17,419 nt of DNA from Thermoleophilia bacterium UBA5186. GTDB lineage: Bacteria > Actinomycetota > Thermoleophilia > Gaiellales > Gaiellaceae. Positions within the stretch are counted from its first letter, which is position 1; every line of letters starts with the position of its first letter. The DNA is taken from contig DHWI01000189.1 in assembly GCA_002413095.1 (NCBI GenBank), positions 11,609-29,027 on the forward strand, given 5' to 3'. A program made the position numbers and the translations under genes. This document shows positions 9,370-15,887 of this stretch, piece after piece. Below the pieces are notes generated by a model, which saw only the letters and a list, made by a program, of their open reading frames with translations, had not been told where the DNA came from and did no database searches.

Positions 9370-9395
9370 GGGGCCGCGGCTTCGGCCGCGGCCCC
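9370..9395 (+). promoter_or_regulatory. perfect 11-bp hairpin capped by a UUCG tetraloop
   Basis: GGGGCCGCGGC (9370-9380) is followed by TTCG and then its exact reverse complement (9385-9395). The RNA form would be an extremely stable C(UUCG)G-capped stem. It lies 10 bases after the antiporter stop and ends four bases before the AAAGGAG binding site of the next gene. No T-run follows, so it is not a standard intrinsic terminator. Possible roles are a 3'-end stabiliser or processing stop for the upstream message, or partial attenuation between the antiporter and the downstream genes. Confidence 0.75.
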
Positions 9396-9412
9396 ACCGA
9401 AAGGAGACCGAC

Positions 9413-10756
9413 ATGAAGAAAGTCCTGATCATGGGAGCCGGGGGGCGCGACTTCCACAACTTCAACGTCGTCTACCGGGAGGATCCCGATACCGAGGTCG
9501 TGGCGTTCACGGCGACTCAGATTCCTGGCATCGCCGATCGCACGTATCCCGCCTCGCTCGCGGGGCCGCTCTATCCGAACGGGATTCCGATCAGGCCCGA
9601 AGAGGTCCTGACCGAGCTGATTCGCGAGCTCGGCGTCGACGAGGTCGTACTCAGCTACTCGGACCTCAAGCACGAGACCGTGATGCACAAGGCCTCGATC
9701 GCGATGGCCGCCGGCGCGGACTTCACGCTGCTTGGCCCCGAGAGCACGATGCTGAAGTCCTCGAAGCCGGTCGTGGCCGTGACCGCTGTCCGTACGGGCT
9801 GCGGCAAGAGCCAGACCAGCCGCAAGGTCGGGCAACTGCTGCTCGATGCCGGCCTCAAGGTCGCGCTTGTCCGACATCCGATGCCGTACGGCGACCTCGA
9901 GGCGATGCGCGTTCAGCGCTTCGCGACGATCGAGGACATCGACGCCTCGCATCCGACCGTCGAGGAGCGTGAGGAGTACGAGGAGCCGGTGCGGATGGGC
10001 ATGGTCATGTACGCAGGCGTCGACTACGAGGCGATCCTCCGTCAGGCCGAAGAGGAGGCTGACGTCGTCATCTGGGACGGCGGCAACAACGACTTCCCGT
10101 TCTTCGCGCCCGACCTGCTGATCACCGTCGTCGACCCGCTGCGGCCGGGCCACGAGCTGCTCTACCACCCCGGAGAGACCAACCTCCGCATGGCGGACGT
10201 CGTGGTGATCAACAAGGTCGACTCCGCCGAGGCACACAACGTCGAGATCGTGCTCGAGAACATCGAGTCCGCGAACCCGATGGCGAAGGTGGTCTTCGCG
10301 AAGTCGCCGCCGATGCTCCAGGACGGGCCCGAGCTGCTCGGGAAGCGCGTGCTCGTCGTCGACGACGGCCCGACGCTCACCCACGGCGGCATGCCGTTTG
10401 GCGCCGGCCTAGTCGCGGCGCGCAACGCCGGCGCCGGCAAGATCGTGGATCCACGTCCCTACGCAGTCGGATCGATCAAGGCGACGTTCGCGAAGTGGCC
10501 CCAGCTGACGAACGTGCTCCCGGCAATGGGCTACGGCAATGAGCAGCTGATCGACCTCGCGAAGACGATCAACGCGACACCTTGCGACGTCGTGGTGACC
10601 GGCACGCCGATCGACCTGGGACGGCTGATCGAGTCGAAGCATCCGATCCGCCACGTGACCTACGAGCTCGAGGAGGTCGGCGAGCCAACGCTGGCGGACG
10701 TCCTCCAGCCGATCGTGGTGCAAGCCGCGCGGCCCGAGCTGGTCGTGACGGGGTGA
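9413..10756 (+). CDS. cyclic 2,3-diphosphoglycerate synthetase-like P-loop protein
   Basis: A 447-residue protein of the family annotated as cyclic 2,3-diphosphoglycerate synthetase, or only as GTPase, in archaea and thermophilic bacteria. The N-terminus KKVLIMGAGGRDFHNFNVVY is a Rossmann-like opening typical of the group. A P-loop TGCGKS lies at about 128-133, RHPMPYGDL and WDGGNNDFPF are strongly conserved family blocks, and INKVD is a GTPase-style NKxD. The archaeal enzyme uses ATP to cyclise 2,3-bisphosphoglycerate into a thermoprotectant and phosphate store; whether this bacterial member does the same is unknown. Start ATG 9413 has AAAGGAG at 9400-9406, spacer 6. The OTC gene begins five bases after its stop. 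Its place between a basic amino acid antiporter and OTC/carbamate kinase suggests a link to acyl-phosphate or arginine metabolism. Confidence 0.8.
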   Translation: MKKVLIMGAGGRDFHNFNVVYREDPDTEVVAFTATQIPGIADRTYPASLAGPLYPNGIPIRPEEVLTELIRELGVDEVVLSYSDLKHETVMHKASIAMAAGADFTLLGPESTMLKSSKPVVAVTAVRTGCGKSQTSRKVGQLLLDAGLKVALVRHPMPYGDLEAMRVQRFATIEDIDASHPTVEEREEYEEPVRMGMVMYAGVDYEAILRQAEEEADVVIWDGGNNDFPFFAPDLLITVVDPLRPGHELLYHPGETNLRMADVVVINKVDSAEAHNVEIVLENIESANPMAKVVFAKSPPMLQDGPELLGKRVLVVDDGPTLTHGGMPFGAGLVAARNAGAGKIVDPRPYAVGSIKATFAKWPQLTNVLPAMGYGNEQLIDLAKTINATPCDVVVTGTPIDLGRLIESKHPIRHVTYELEEVGEPTLADVLQPIVVQAARPELVVTG

Positions 10757-10761
10757 TTGCG

Positions 10762-11748
10762 ATGACGGCAACCATCCAGGAGCGGGCGCCTCTCGCGCCC
10801 GCTGCCCCGCATCACTTCACGCGTGTCGCGGACCTCACGCCGGCAGCCCTGACCACGCTCCTCGACCTCGCCGAGACGATCGCCGATGAGCCCGAGGGGC
10901 ACGCCGACGCGCTCCGAGGCAAGGCGATCGCCTGCATCTTCGAGAAGCCGTCGACACGCACCCGCGTCTCGTTCGCAGCCGCGTGCGCATACCTCGGTGC
11001 GACGCCGGTTGCGCTCTCGCCGCAAGAGCTCCAGATCGGGCGGGGAGAGTCGATCGCCGACACGGCACGTTCGCTGTCCGGCTACGTCGCCGCCATCGTG
11101 TTGCGGACGTCCGCGCAGCACAAGGTGGAGGAGTTCGCTCGCTGGGCGTCAGTGCCGGTCGTCAATGCGCTCTCCGATGAGCATCATCCGTGCCAGGCGC
11201 TCGCAGACATCCTGACGATCCGCCAGCATTTCGGCGATCTCGCGGGACGTCGGTTGGCATTCGTCGGCGACGGAGGGGACAACGTCGCGCACTCGCTGCT
11301 CGAGGCGGGCGCGCTCTCCGGCCTTGACGTGACGATCGCCTGTCCGCGGACCTACGCGCCCGATCCTTCGGTCCTTGCGGACGCGTTGGCAATCGCCGTC
11401 GACACGGGCGCGGCGCTCAGCGTCGTCCACGATCCGCGCGAAGCCGTCGCGGGCGCGGACGCCGTCTACGCCGACGTCTGGGCCTCGATGGGAGAAGAGG
11501 CCGAACAGGAGGTCCGCCACAAGGCACTGGCGCACTTCCAAGTCCGGACCGAGCTGATGCAGCTCGCGCAGCCCGACGCGATCTTCCTGCACTGCCTGCC
11601 CGCGAAACGCGGCGAAGAAGTTGAAGCCGCGGTCATCGACGGGCCGCAGTCGGCCGTCTGGCAGCAATCCGCAAACCGTCTGCCCACCGAGGCAGCACTG
11701 CTCCTTGGATTGACCAAGGGGTGGAGTCCACTGAACCGTGAGCAATGA
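10762..11748 (+). CDS. argF: ornithine carbamoyltransferase (probably catabolic)
   Basis: A 328-residue cytosolic ornithine carbamoyltransferase, interconverting carbamoyl phosphate + ornithine and citrulline + phosphate. The carbamoyl phosphate loop STRTR is at 64-68, HPCQ begins at H142, the ornithine-specific SMG loop is at S242 (DVWASMGEE), and HCLPAKRGEE has the catalytic Cys278. The SMG loop separates it from aspartate and putrescine transferases. Ornithine biosynthesis enzymes are absent nearby while carbamate kinase follows, which favours the catabolic (arcB-like) direction; the sequence alone does not prove this. ATG 10762 is chosen; an in-frame GTG at 10753 overlaps the previous stop as GTGA. 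Neither start has a good Shine-Dalgarno sequence, so translation may be coupled to the upstream gene. SFAAA after the STRTR motif replaces the commoner SFE. Confidence 0.93.
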   Translation: MTATIQERAPLAPAAPHHFTRVADLTPAALTTLLDLAETIADEPEGHADALRGKAIACIFEKPSTRTRVSFAAACAYLGATPVALSPQELQIGRGESIADTARSLSGYVAAIVLRTSAQHKVEEFARWASVPVVNALSDEHHPCQALADILTIRQHFGDLAGRRLAFVGDGGDNVAHSLLEAGALSGLDVTIACPRTYAPDPSVLADALAIAVDTGAALSVVHDPREAVAGADAVYADVWASMGEEAEQEVRHKALAHFQVRTELMQLAQPDAIFLHCLPAKRGEEVEAAVIDGPQSAVWQQSANRLPTEAALLLGLTKGWSPLNREQ

Positions 11749-11759
11749 AGGGAGGAGTC

Positions 11760-12218
11760 ATGTACGAGACAGTGATCTGGGCAACCGACGGCTCCGATGG
11801 AGCGGACGTTGCGCTCAGGGAGGCGCTGCAGCTCGCCGAGCTGAGTGAGGGCCGCGTGGTCGCCGTGCATTGCGACCAACGCTTGAACGGCCGCGCCATG
11901 GCATGGCCGGCCTTTCCCGACGAGGAGGATCGCCGGATCAAGATCCGCCGCCAGGTCGAAGGGCTTCGGGCCGACGGTGTCGACGTCGACCTCGTGATCC
12001 GCCGCAGCCATCACGAGGCGGCCGACATCATCGCCGAGATCGCCGCAGAGCTCGACGCGGATGTGATCGTCTGCGGTAGTCGGGGCCTCAGCTCCTTCTC
12101 GGCTGCCTTCGTCGGGAGTGTCGGGCAGCGACTGCTGCATGTGGCCCCGTGCCCCGTCCTGGTCGTCCGCGAGCCCACACGGGTTCCGTCCGCCCAGAAG
12201 GAGACGGTCGGCGCGTGA
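11760..12218 (+). CDS. universal stress protein, single UspA domain
   Basis: A 152-residue single-domain USP. It opens with YETVIWATDGSDGADVAL, the first strand and the conserved Asp, and closes with CGSRGLSSFSAAFVGSVGQRLLH. That matches the complete ATP-loop pattern GX2GX9GS, so ATP binding is expected. The ATG at 11760 follows GGGAGGA (11750-11756); an earlier in-frame ATG at 11745 lies inside the OTC stop region and upstream of the binding site, so it is rejected. The gene sits between OTC and carbamate kinase, and its stop overlaps the carbamate kinase GTG start by GTGA. An ATP-binding stress protein cotranslated with an ATP-forming kinase is a striking arrangement and may signal adenylate-linked control, but that is inference. 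Confidence 0.9.
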   Translation: MYETVIWATDGSDGADVALREALQLAELSEGRVVAVHCDQRLNGRAMAWPAFPDEEDRRIKIRRQVEGLRADGVDVDLVIRRSHHEAADIIAEIAAELDADVIVCGSRGLSSFSAAFVGSVGQRLLHVAPCPVLVVREPTRVPSAQKETVGA

Positions 12219-13171
12219 GGCTCGTCGTCGCACTGGGCGGTAACGCGCTGCTCCGCCGCGGCGAGCCGGCGGAGGCGTCTATCCAGCGACAGCGGGTGCT
12301 GGATGCCGCCTCCGCCCTCGCCGCTCTCGCGCGCGAGCACGAGCTCGTGATCACGCACGGGAACGGCCCGCAGGTTGGGCTACTGGCTCTCGAGGCGGCG
12401 GCCTACGCGGACGTTGCGCCGTATCCGCTCGACCTTCTCGGCGCCGAGAGCCAGGGGCTGATCGGCTATCTACTCGCCCAAGAGCTCCAGAACCACCTGC
12501 CCGACCGCGACGTGGCCGTCGTTCTCACGCAGGTGCTCGTCGATGCAGACGATCCGGCCTTCGCCAACCCGAGCAAGCCGATCGGCCCCGTGTACGACCA
12601 AACGGAAGCGACGCGGCAGGCTGGGCTCCATGACTGGACGATCGGGCGCGACGGTGCGAGCTGGCGCCGGGTCGTTCCCTCTCCGGAGCCTCGAGGGATC
12701 GTCGAGTTCGACTCGATCCGGCGGCTTCTGACCTGCAGGACCGTGGTCGTCTGCGCGGGCGGCGGCGGCGTTCCAGTCGTTCGAGACGAGGGCCGTCTGC
12801 GCGGCGTTGAAGCCGTGATCGACAAGGATCTGACCGCCGCGCTGCTAGCCGAGCGGATCGGAGCCGATCGCCTGGTGATCGCCACGGACGTCGCGGGAGT
12901 CGTGCGCCACTGGGGCCGGCCGGACGCCGAGCCGATCGGAGACACGTCACCCGAGGAGCTTCGGGCGCTCTCGTTCGCCCCCGGCTCGATGGGGCCGAAG
13001 GTCGAAGCGGCGTGCAGGTTCGTCGAGCGGACCGGTTTCCCGGCCTCGATCGGCGCTCTCGACAATCTCGCCAACGTCGCCGCTGCACGTGCGGGTACGC
13101 AGATTCTCTGCACGTCGCCCGCACCCGCTCTGCGGCCTTCTCCTGATTCCCTCGCGCTTTCCGGACTCTAA
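12215..13171 (+). CDS. arcC: carbamate kinase
   Basis: A 318-residue carbamate kinase of the amino acid kinase fold; it makes ATP from carbamoyl phosphate and ADP, releasing ammonia and CO2. Seen in order: VVALGGNALLRRG (residues 4-16), THGNGPQVG (47-55), PLDLLGAESQGLIGY, NPSKPIGP (K121), CAGGGGVPVV (180-189), and AVIDKDLTAALLA (K204). Length matches the family. The GTG at 12215 overlaps the USP stop as GTGA; AAGGAG at 12198-12203 is 11 bases away, somewhat far, so coupling probably assists. With OTC it forms the last two steps of the arginine deiminase pathway. No arginine deiminase or agmatine deiminase gene is present in the window. A 26-bp gap separates it from the sigma factor gene. Confidence 0.94.
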   Translation: MRLVVALGGNALLRRGEPAEASIQRQRVLDAASALAALAREHELVITHGNGPQVGLLALEAAAYADVAPYPLDLLGAESQGLIGYLLAQELQNHLPDRDVAVVLTQVLVDADDPAFANPSKPIGPVYDQTEATRQAGLHDWTIGRDGASWRRVVPSPEPRGIVEFDSIRRLLTCRTVVVCAGGGGVPVVRDEGRLRGVEAVIDKDLTAALLAERIGADRLVIATDVAGVVRHWGRPDAEPIGDTSPEELRALSFAPGSMGPKVEAACRFVERTGFPASIGALDNLANVAAARAGTQILCTSPAPALRPSPDSLALSGL

Positions 13172-13197
13172 CGTCGGTCCCGACAAGGGAGGTTGCG

Positions 13198-13980
13198 ATG
13201 ACGACTCGAGTCCAGCAAAGGCTCGAAGTGCTGACAGATGAAGAACTGGTCCAGCAAGCGCATTGCGGCAACCGGGATGCACGCACGCTGATCGTCGAGC
13301 GCCACATGGGCCTCGTGAGAACTGTGGCTCAGCGGTATCGAGGACTCGGGCTTCCAATCGAGGACCTCGCCCAGGAAGGGGCGATTGGCCTCCTCGCCGC
13401 GATCGACGGATTCGACGACGACCGAGGAGCTGCCTTTCCAACGTACGCCTTCTGGCGGATCCGCCATGCAGTCACCGCGGCTCTGACCGAGCAGGGGCAT
13501 GTCGTGCGCCTGCCGAAGCAGATTGTGGAGCGTCGCACGGCAATTGCGAAAGTGGCGGCCCAGCTCACAGCGACGAACAAACGAGAGCCTTCCGTGGCAG
13601 AGATCGCGACGAGAGCCGGGCTCTCGCCGGCCGCGGTGACCGAGGCGCTCGGCGCGTCGACGCCGGTGGCCTCCCTCAACGACCTCGTCGCCGGTGGTGC
13701 GGTCGAGCGCGAAGCTCTGATCGCCGACGCAGGCGCGCCTGACCCCGAAGCGGAAGTGGTCGAGCACGAACAGCTGGAGCTGGTGAAGGCCGCGGTCGGT
13801 CATCTCCCGAGCCGGCAGCGAATCGTGGTCACCCACCATTTCGGTCTCGGGCACGTGCCCGAAACGCTCGCCGATGTCGGCCGCGAGCTGCACCTGAGCC
13901 CACAGCGGACCCGCGCTCTCGAACAGGACGCCTTCCGCCGGCTCGCCGACGAGCTCGAGCCCGCCGCCGTAGCTCGGTAG
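13198..13980 (+). CDS. RNA polymerase sigma-70 family factor
   Basis: A 260-residue sigma factor with regions 2, 3 and 4. Region 2 includes LIVERHMGLVRTVAQRY and DLAQEGAIGLLAAIDGFDDDRGAAFPTYAFWRIRHAV (core binding and -10 recognition, about residues 35-95). Region 3 includes VVRLPKQ and REPSVAEIATRAGLS. Region 4 ends in a helix-turn-helix, TLADVGRELHLSPQRTRALEQDAFRRL (about 222-248), close to the RpoD-like pattern. It lacks the long region 1.1 of a primary sigma factor, so it is an alternative (group 2 or 3) factor. No anti-sigma gene is adjacent. GGGAGG at 13187-13192 fixes the ATG at 13198. Being in the same run as the stress genes, it may control them, including itself. Confidence 0.9.
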   Translation: MTTRVQQRLEVLTDEELVQQAHCGNRDARTLIVERHMGLVRTVAQRYRGLGLPIEDLAQEGAIGLLAAIDGFDDDRGAAFPTYAFWRIRHAVTAALTEQGHVVRLPKQIVERRTAIAKVAAQLTATNKREPSVAEIATRAGLSPAAVTEALGASTPVASLNDLVAGGAVEREALIADAGAPDPEAEVVEHEQLELVKAAVGHLPSRQRIVVTHHFGLGHVPETLADVGRELHLSPQRTRALEQDAFRRLADELEPAAVAR

Positions 13981-14062
13981 TTCCTCCCTGAGTCCCTGCG
14001 GCAAAGCGCCGAGCTTCCGAGCTGAGGTGCCGGGGAGAACCCGCGTGACCAAAGGAGTTGAC

Positions 14063-14968
14063 ATGACCACTGCGATCACCGAGACGACAGCGACGCCGGG
14101 CGTCGCGCCAACAAGGATTTTCAGCCGCGTGCTCGTCGGCGTCGACGGCTCTCCTGAGGGCTTCGAAGCGACGAGGCAGGCAGCGCGGCTACACGACGTG
14201 ACCGGCGAGCTCGCGCTCCTGTCTGCGTGGATTCTTCCCATGCCGGCCGACAGTGCGGGCATGGCGATCCCGTATGCGACCGACCCCGCGCCTTCACGCC
14301 GCCGCGCTGAGGAAGCGGTGGCGTGCGCGCAGGAACAGGTCGCCGCTATCGCCGCCACGACGACGATCGTCACCGAGGGGTGCGGCTGGGATGCGCTCTT
14401 GCGGGAGGCGAGACGTAGGCGCAGCACGATGATCGCGGTGGGGTCGCACGGCCTCGGCCGCGCTCTCGGCGTCCTCTTCGGGTCGACCGCGACCGAGCTC
14501 GTCCACAAGGCTCGTTGCTCGGTCCTCGTCGCTCGTCTTGCAGGGGACGACTTCCCGCGCACAATCGTGGTCGGCGTCGATGGATCTCCCGAATCGGCCG
14601 CCGCCTACGCAGCCGCACGAAAGCTCGCAAACCGCTTCGGCGCCAAGCTCTGGCCCGTCGTCGCTTACGGCGGCAAGGACGTCGGCAGGCGCAAGGTCGC
14701 AGCGATCATCGACGAGCGCTACGAAGAGCTGCCGGGCGAGCCGGTTACAGCTCTGGTGGCCGCCGCAGCCGACGCGGATCTGCTCGTGGTGGGCAGCCGC
14801 GGCGTCCACGGTCTGAAGTCGCTCGGCTCGGTCTCGGAGCGCGTCGCCCATCGGGCTCGCTGCTCGACGCTGATCGTGCGAGACGCCGCGCGATCGGATT
14901 CAGCTCCAAGACGGTCGGCAGAAGCTTCGCGCTCGAGGGCGGCTTCATCGCCATCGAGGGCACGGTGA
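14063..14968 (+). CDS. universal stress protein, tandem UspA domains, with altered C-terminal tail
   Basis: A 301-residue reading frame. Two UspA domains start at about residue 22 (SRVLVGVDGSPEGFEA) and 165 (PRTIVVGVDGSPESAAA). The first has a full ATP loop (GSHGLGRALGVLFGS, GX2GX9GS); the second has the short form GSRGVHGLKSLGS. The domain normally ends near LIVRDA (residue ~275). The remaining ~27 residues are Ser/Arg-rich and are an out-of-frame reading of an FtsX-type permease remnant starting at about 14887, so the original stop has been lost by fusion. Start ATG 14063 has AAAGGAG at 14051-14057. It is a close paralogue of the protein at 1481, with matching N-terminal MTTA and C-terminal GSVSERVAHxAR. 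The fusion tail is probably unstructured and may not harm function. Confidence 0.85.
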   Translation: MTTAITETTATPGVAPTRIFSRVLVGVDGSPEGFEATRQAARLHDVTGELALLSAWILPMPADSAGMAIPYATDPAPSRRRAEEAVACAQEQVAAIAATTTIVTEGCGWDALLREARRRRSTMIAVGSHGLGRALGVLFGSTATELVHKARCSVLVARLAGDDFPRTIVVGVDGSPESAAAYAAARKLANRFGAKLWPVVAYGGKDVGRRKVAAIIDERYEELPGEPVTALVAAAADADLLVVGSRGVHGLKSLGSVSERVAHRARCSTLIVRDAARSDSAPRRSAEASRSRAASSPSRAR

Positions 14969-15171
14969 TCGGCGTCTCGCTCGCGCTCGTCACGCTCTAC
15001 AGCATCGTCGCCGGCGGAGAGGCGTTCGGCCCGCTCGCGTTCACGGTGCCCATCCTCACGCTCGCAGCGCTGCTGGTCGGGACGATCGCGGCGTCTCTGC
15101 TCGCGACGGTCGGCCCTGCGCTCTCGGCCACGAAGACGCGGCCGGCGGTCGCGCTCAGAATTACCGACTAA
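14887..15171 (+). pseudogene. C-terminal remnant of an FtsX/MacB-type ABC transporter permease
   Basis: In a frame different from the overlapping USP tail, about 94 residues run to TAA at 15169-15171. They begin RAIGFSSKTVGRSFALEG and end TKTRPAVALRITD, with two hydrophobic segments between them (around FIAIEGTVIGVSLALV and FTVPILTLAALLVGTIAASL). This is the usual C-terminal end of an FtsX-domain ABC permease, where an RAIGF-like loop leads into the last two helices and the protein ends with a PAVALR-type motif. No start codon context or N-terminal part exists; upstream of 14887 the sequence codes for the USP in another frame. It is therefore a truncated remnant. Its stop codon overlaps the ribosome binding site of the CBS-BON gene. 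Confidence 0.8.
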
Positions 15172-15176
15172 GGAGG
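15169..15176 (+). promoter_or_regulatory. ribosome binding site of the CBS-BON gene, overlapping the remnant stop
   Basis: The TAA stop of the permease remnant (15169-15171) runs directly into AGGAGG, giving TAAGGAGG. The ATG at 15183 lies six bases after it. A nearer ATG at 15178 reads ATG CAA TGA and is a dead end, so the binding site decides the start at 15183. Confidence 0.7.
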
Positions 15177-15182
15177 CATGCA

Positions 15183-15887
15183 ATGAAAATCGATGCGCTC
15201 ATGACTACGAAGGTCGTAACCGTCACCCCCGAGACGTCGCTGAAGGACGTGGCGAGGCTACTTGTCGAGAACCGCATCTCCGGCGTGCCGGTCTGCGACG
15301 CTGATGGCGTCGTGCTCGGTGTCGTCTCCGAGGCGGACATCCTCGCGAAAGAGGAAGGGCTCGTCGAGCGCGGACTCCTCGCATCCGTCCTCGAATTCGG
15401 CCCGGACGCCCAGAAGATCAACGCTCGGACGGCGGGCGAGGCAATGTCGGCTCCGCCGATTACCATCGCACCCGGTCGACCTGTCTCGGAGGGCGCGCGA
15501 CTAATGGTCGAGCGGGGAATAACCCGGCTCCCGGTCGTCGAGGATGACCGTCTAGCCGGCATCGTGACGCGCGCCGACCTCGTCGCGGCTTTCACGAGGA
15601 GCGACGAGGAGATCGAGCGCGAGATCGCGGAGGACGTCCTTCTGCATACCCTCTGGATCTCGCCGAAGCACGTCTCGATCGACGTGAGCGACGGAGAGGT
15701 GATCCTTGGCGGGGAGGTCGAGTCGAAGACCCACGCCGCGATGGTCGAGGCTTACGTCCGGCGAGTTCCCGGCGTCGTGGGCGTGGACGCCTCCCAGCTG
15801 CGGTGGACGTTCGACGACCAGTCGCGCCGGCGGCGGGTCTCCTACTCGGCGCCTAGGCCGGCTGGCCGGGTCGCCGATCGAAGATGA
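15183..15887 (+). CDS. CBS-CBS-BON domain protein
   Basis: A 234-residue soluble protein. CBS1 (about residues 1-60) begins MKIDALMTTKVVTVTPETSLKDVA with NRISGVPVCD and GVVSEADIL. CBS2 (about 80-138) has AMSAPPITIAPGRPVSE, GITRLPVVEDDRLAGIVTRADLV. A BON domain (about 145-215) has the patterns ISPKHVSIDVSDGEVILGG and RVPGVVGVD. CBS pairs bind adenine nucleotides (AMP, ATP, SAM) and report energy state; BON domains are thought to bind membranes or other ligands. The last ~20 residues are Arg-rich. The final 35 bp overlap, tail to tail, with the cupin gene on the other strand. Mycobacterial Hrp1, a CBS protein, belongs to the dormancy regulon, in keeping with the neighbouring USP and Hsp20 genes. 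Confidence 0.9.
   Translation: MKIDALMTTKVVTVTPETSLKDVARLLVENRISGVPVCDADGVVLGVVSEADILAKEEGLVERGLLASVLEFGPDAQKINARTAGEAMSAPPITIAPGRPVSEGARLMVERGITRLPVVEDDRLAGIVTRADLVAAFTRSDEEIEREIAEDVLLHTLWISPKHVSIDVSDGEVILGGEVESKTHAAMVEAYVRRVPGVVGVDASQLRWTFDDQSRRRRVSYSAPRPAGRVADRR

Noticed and set aside
10753..10761. GTG at 10753 as the OTC start
   Set aside because: It is possible by GTGA overlap, but the ATG nine bases later fits the family N-terminus equally well and is the stronger start codon.
13163..13180. GGAC-N10-GTCC inverted repeat before the sigma factor gene
   Set aside because: The half-sites are four bases with spacing unlike DosR boxes, and part lies within the carbamate kinase coding region. 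Chance is likely in GC-rich DNA.
14887..15171. FtsX-like segment as an intact small membrane protein gene
   Set aside because: There is no start codon with a binding site at the beginning of homology, and homology matches only the extreme C-terminus of a much longer permease.
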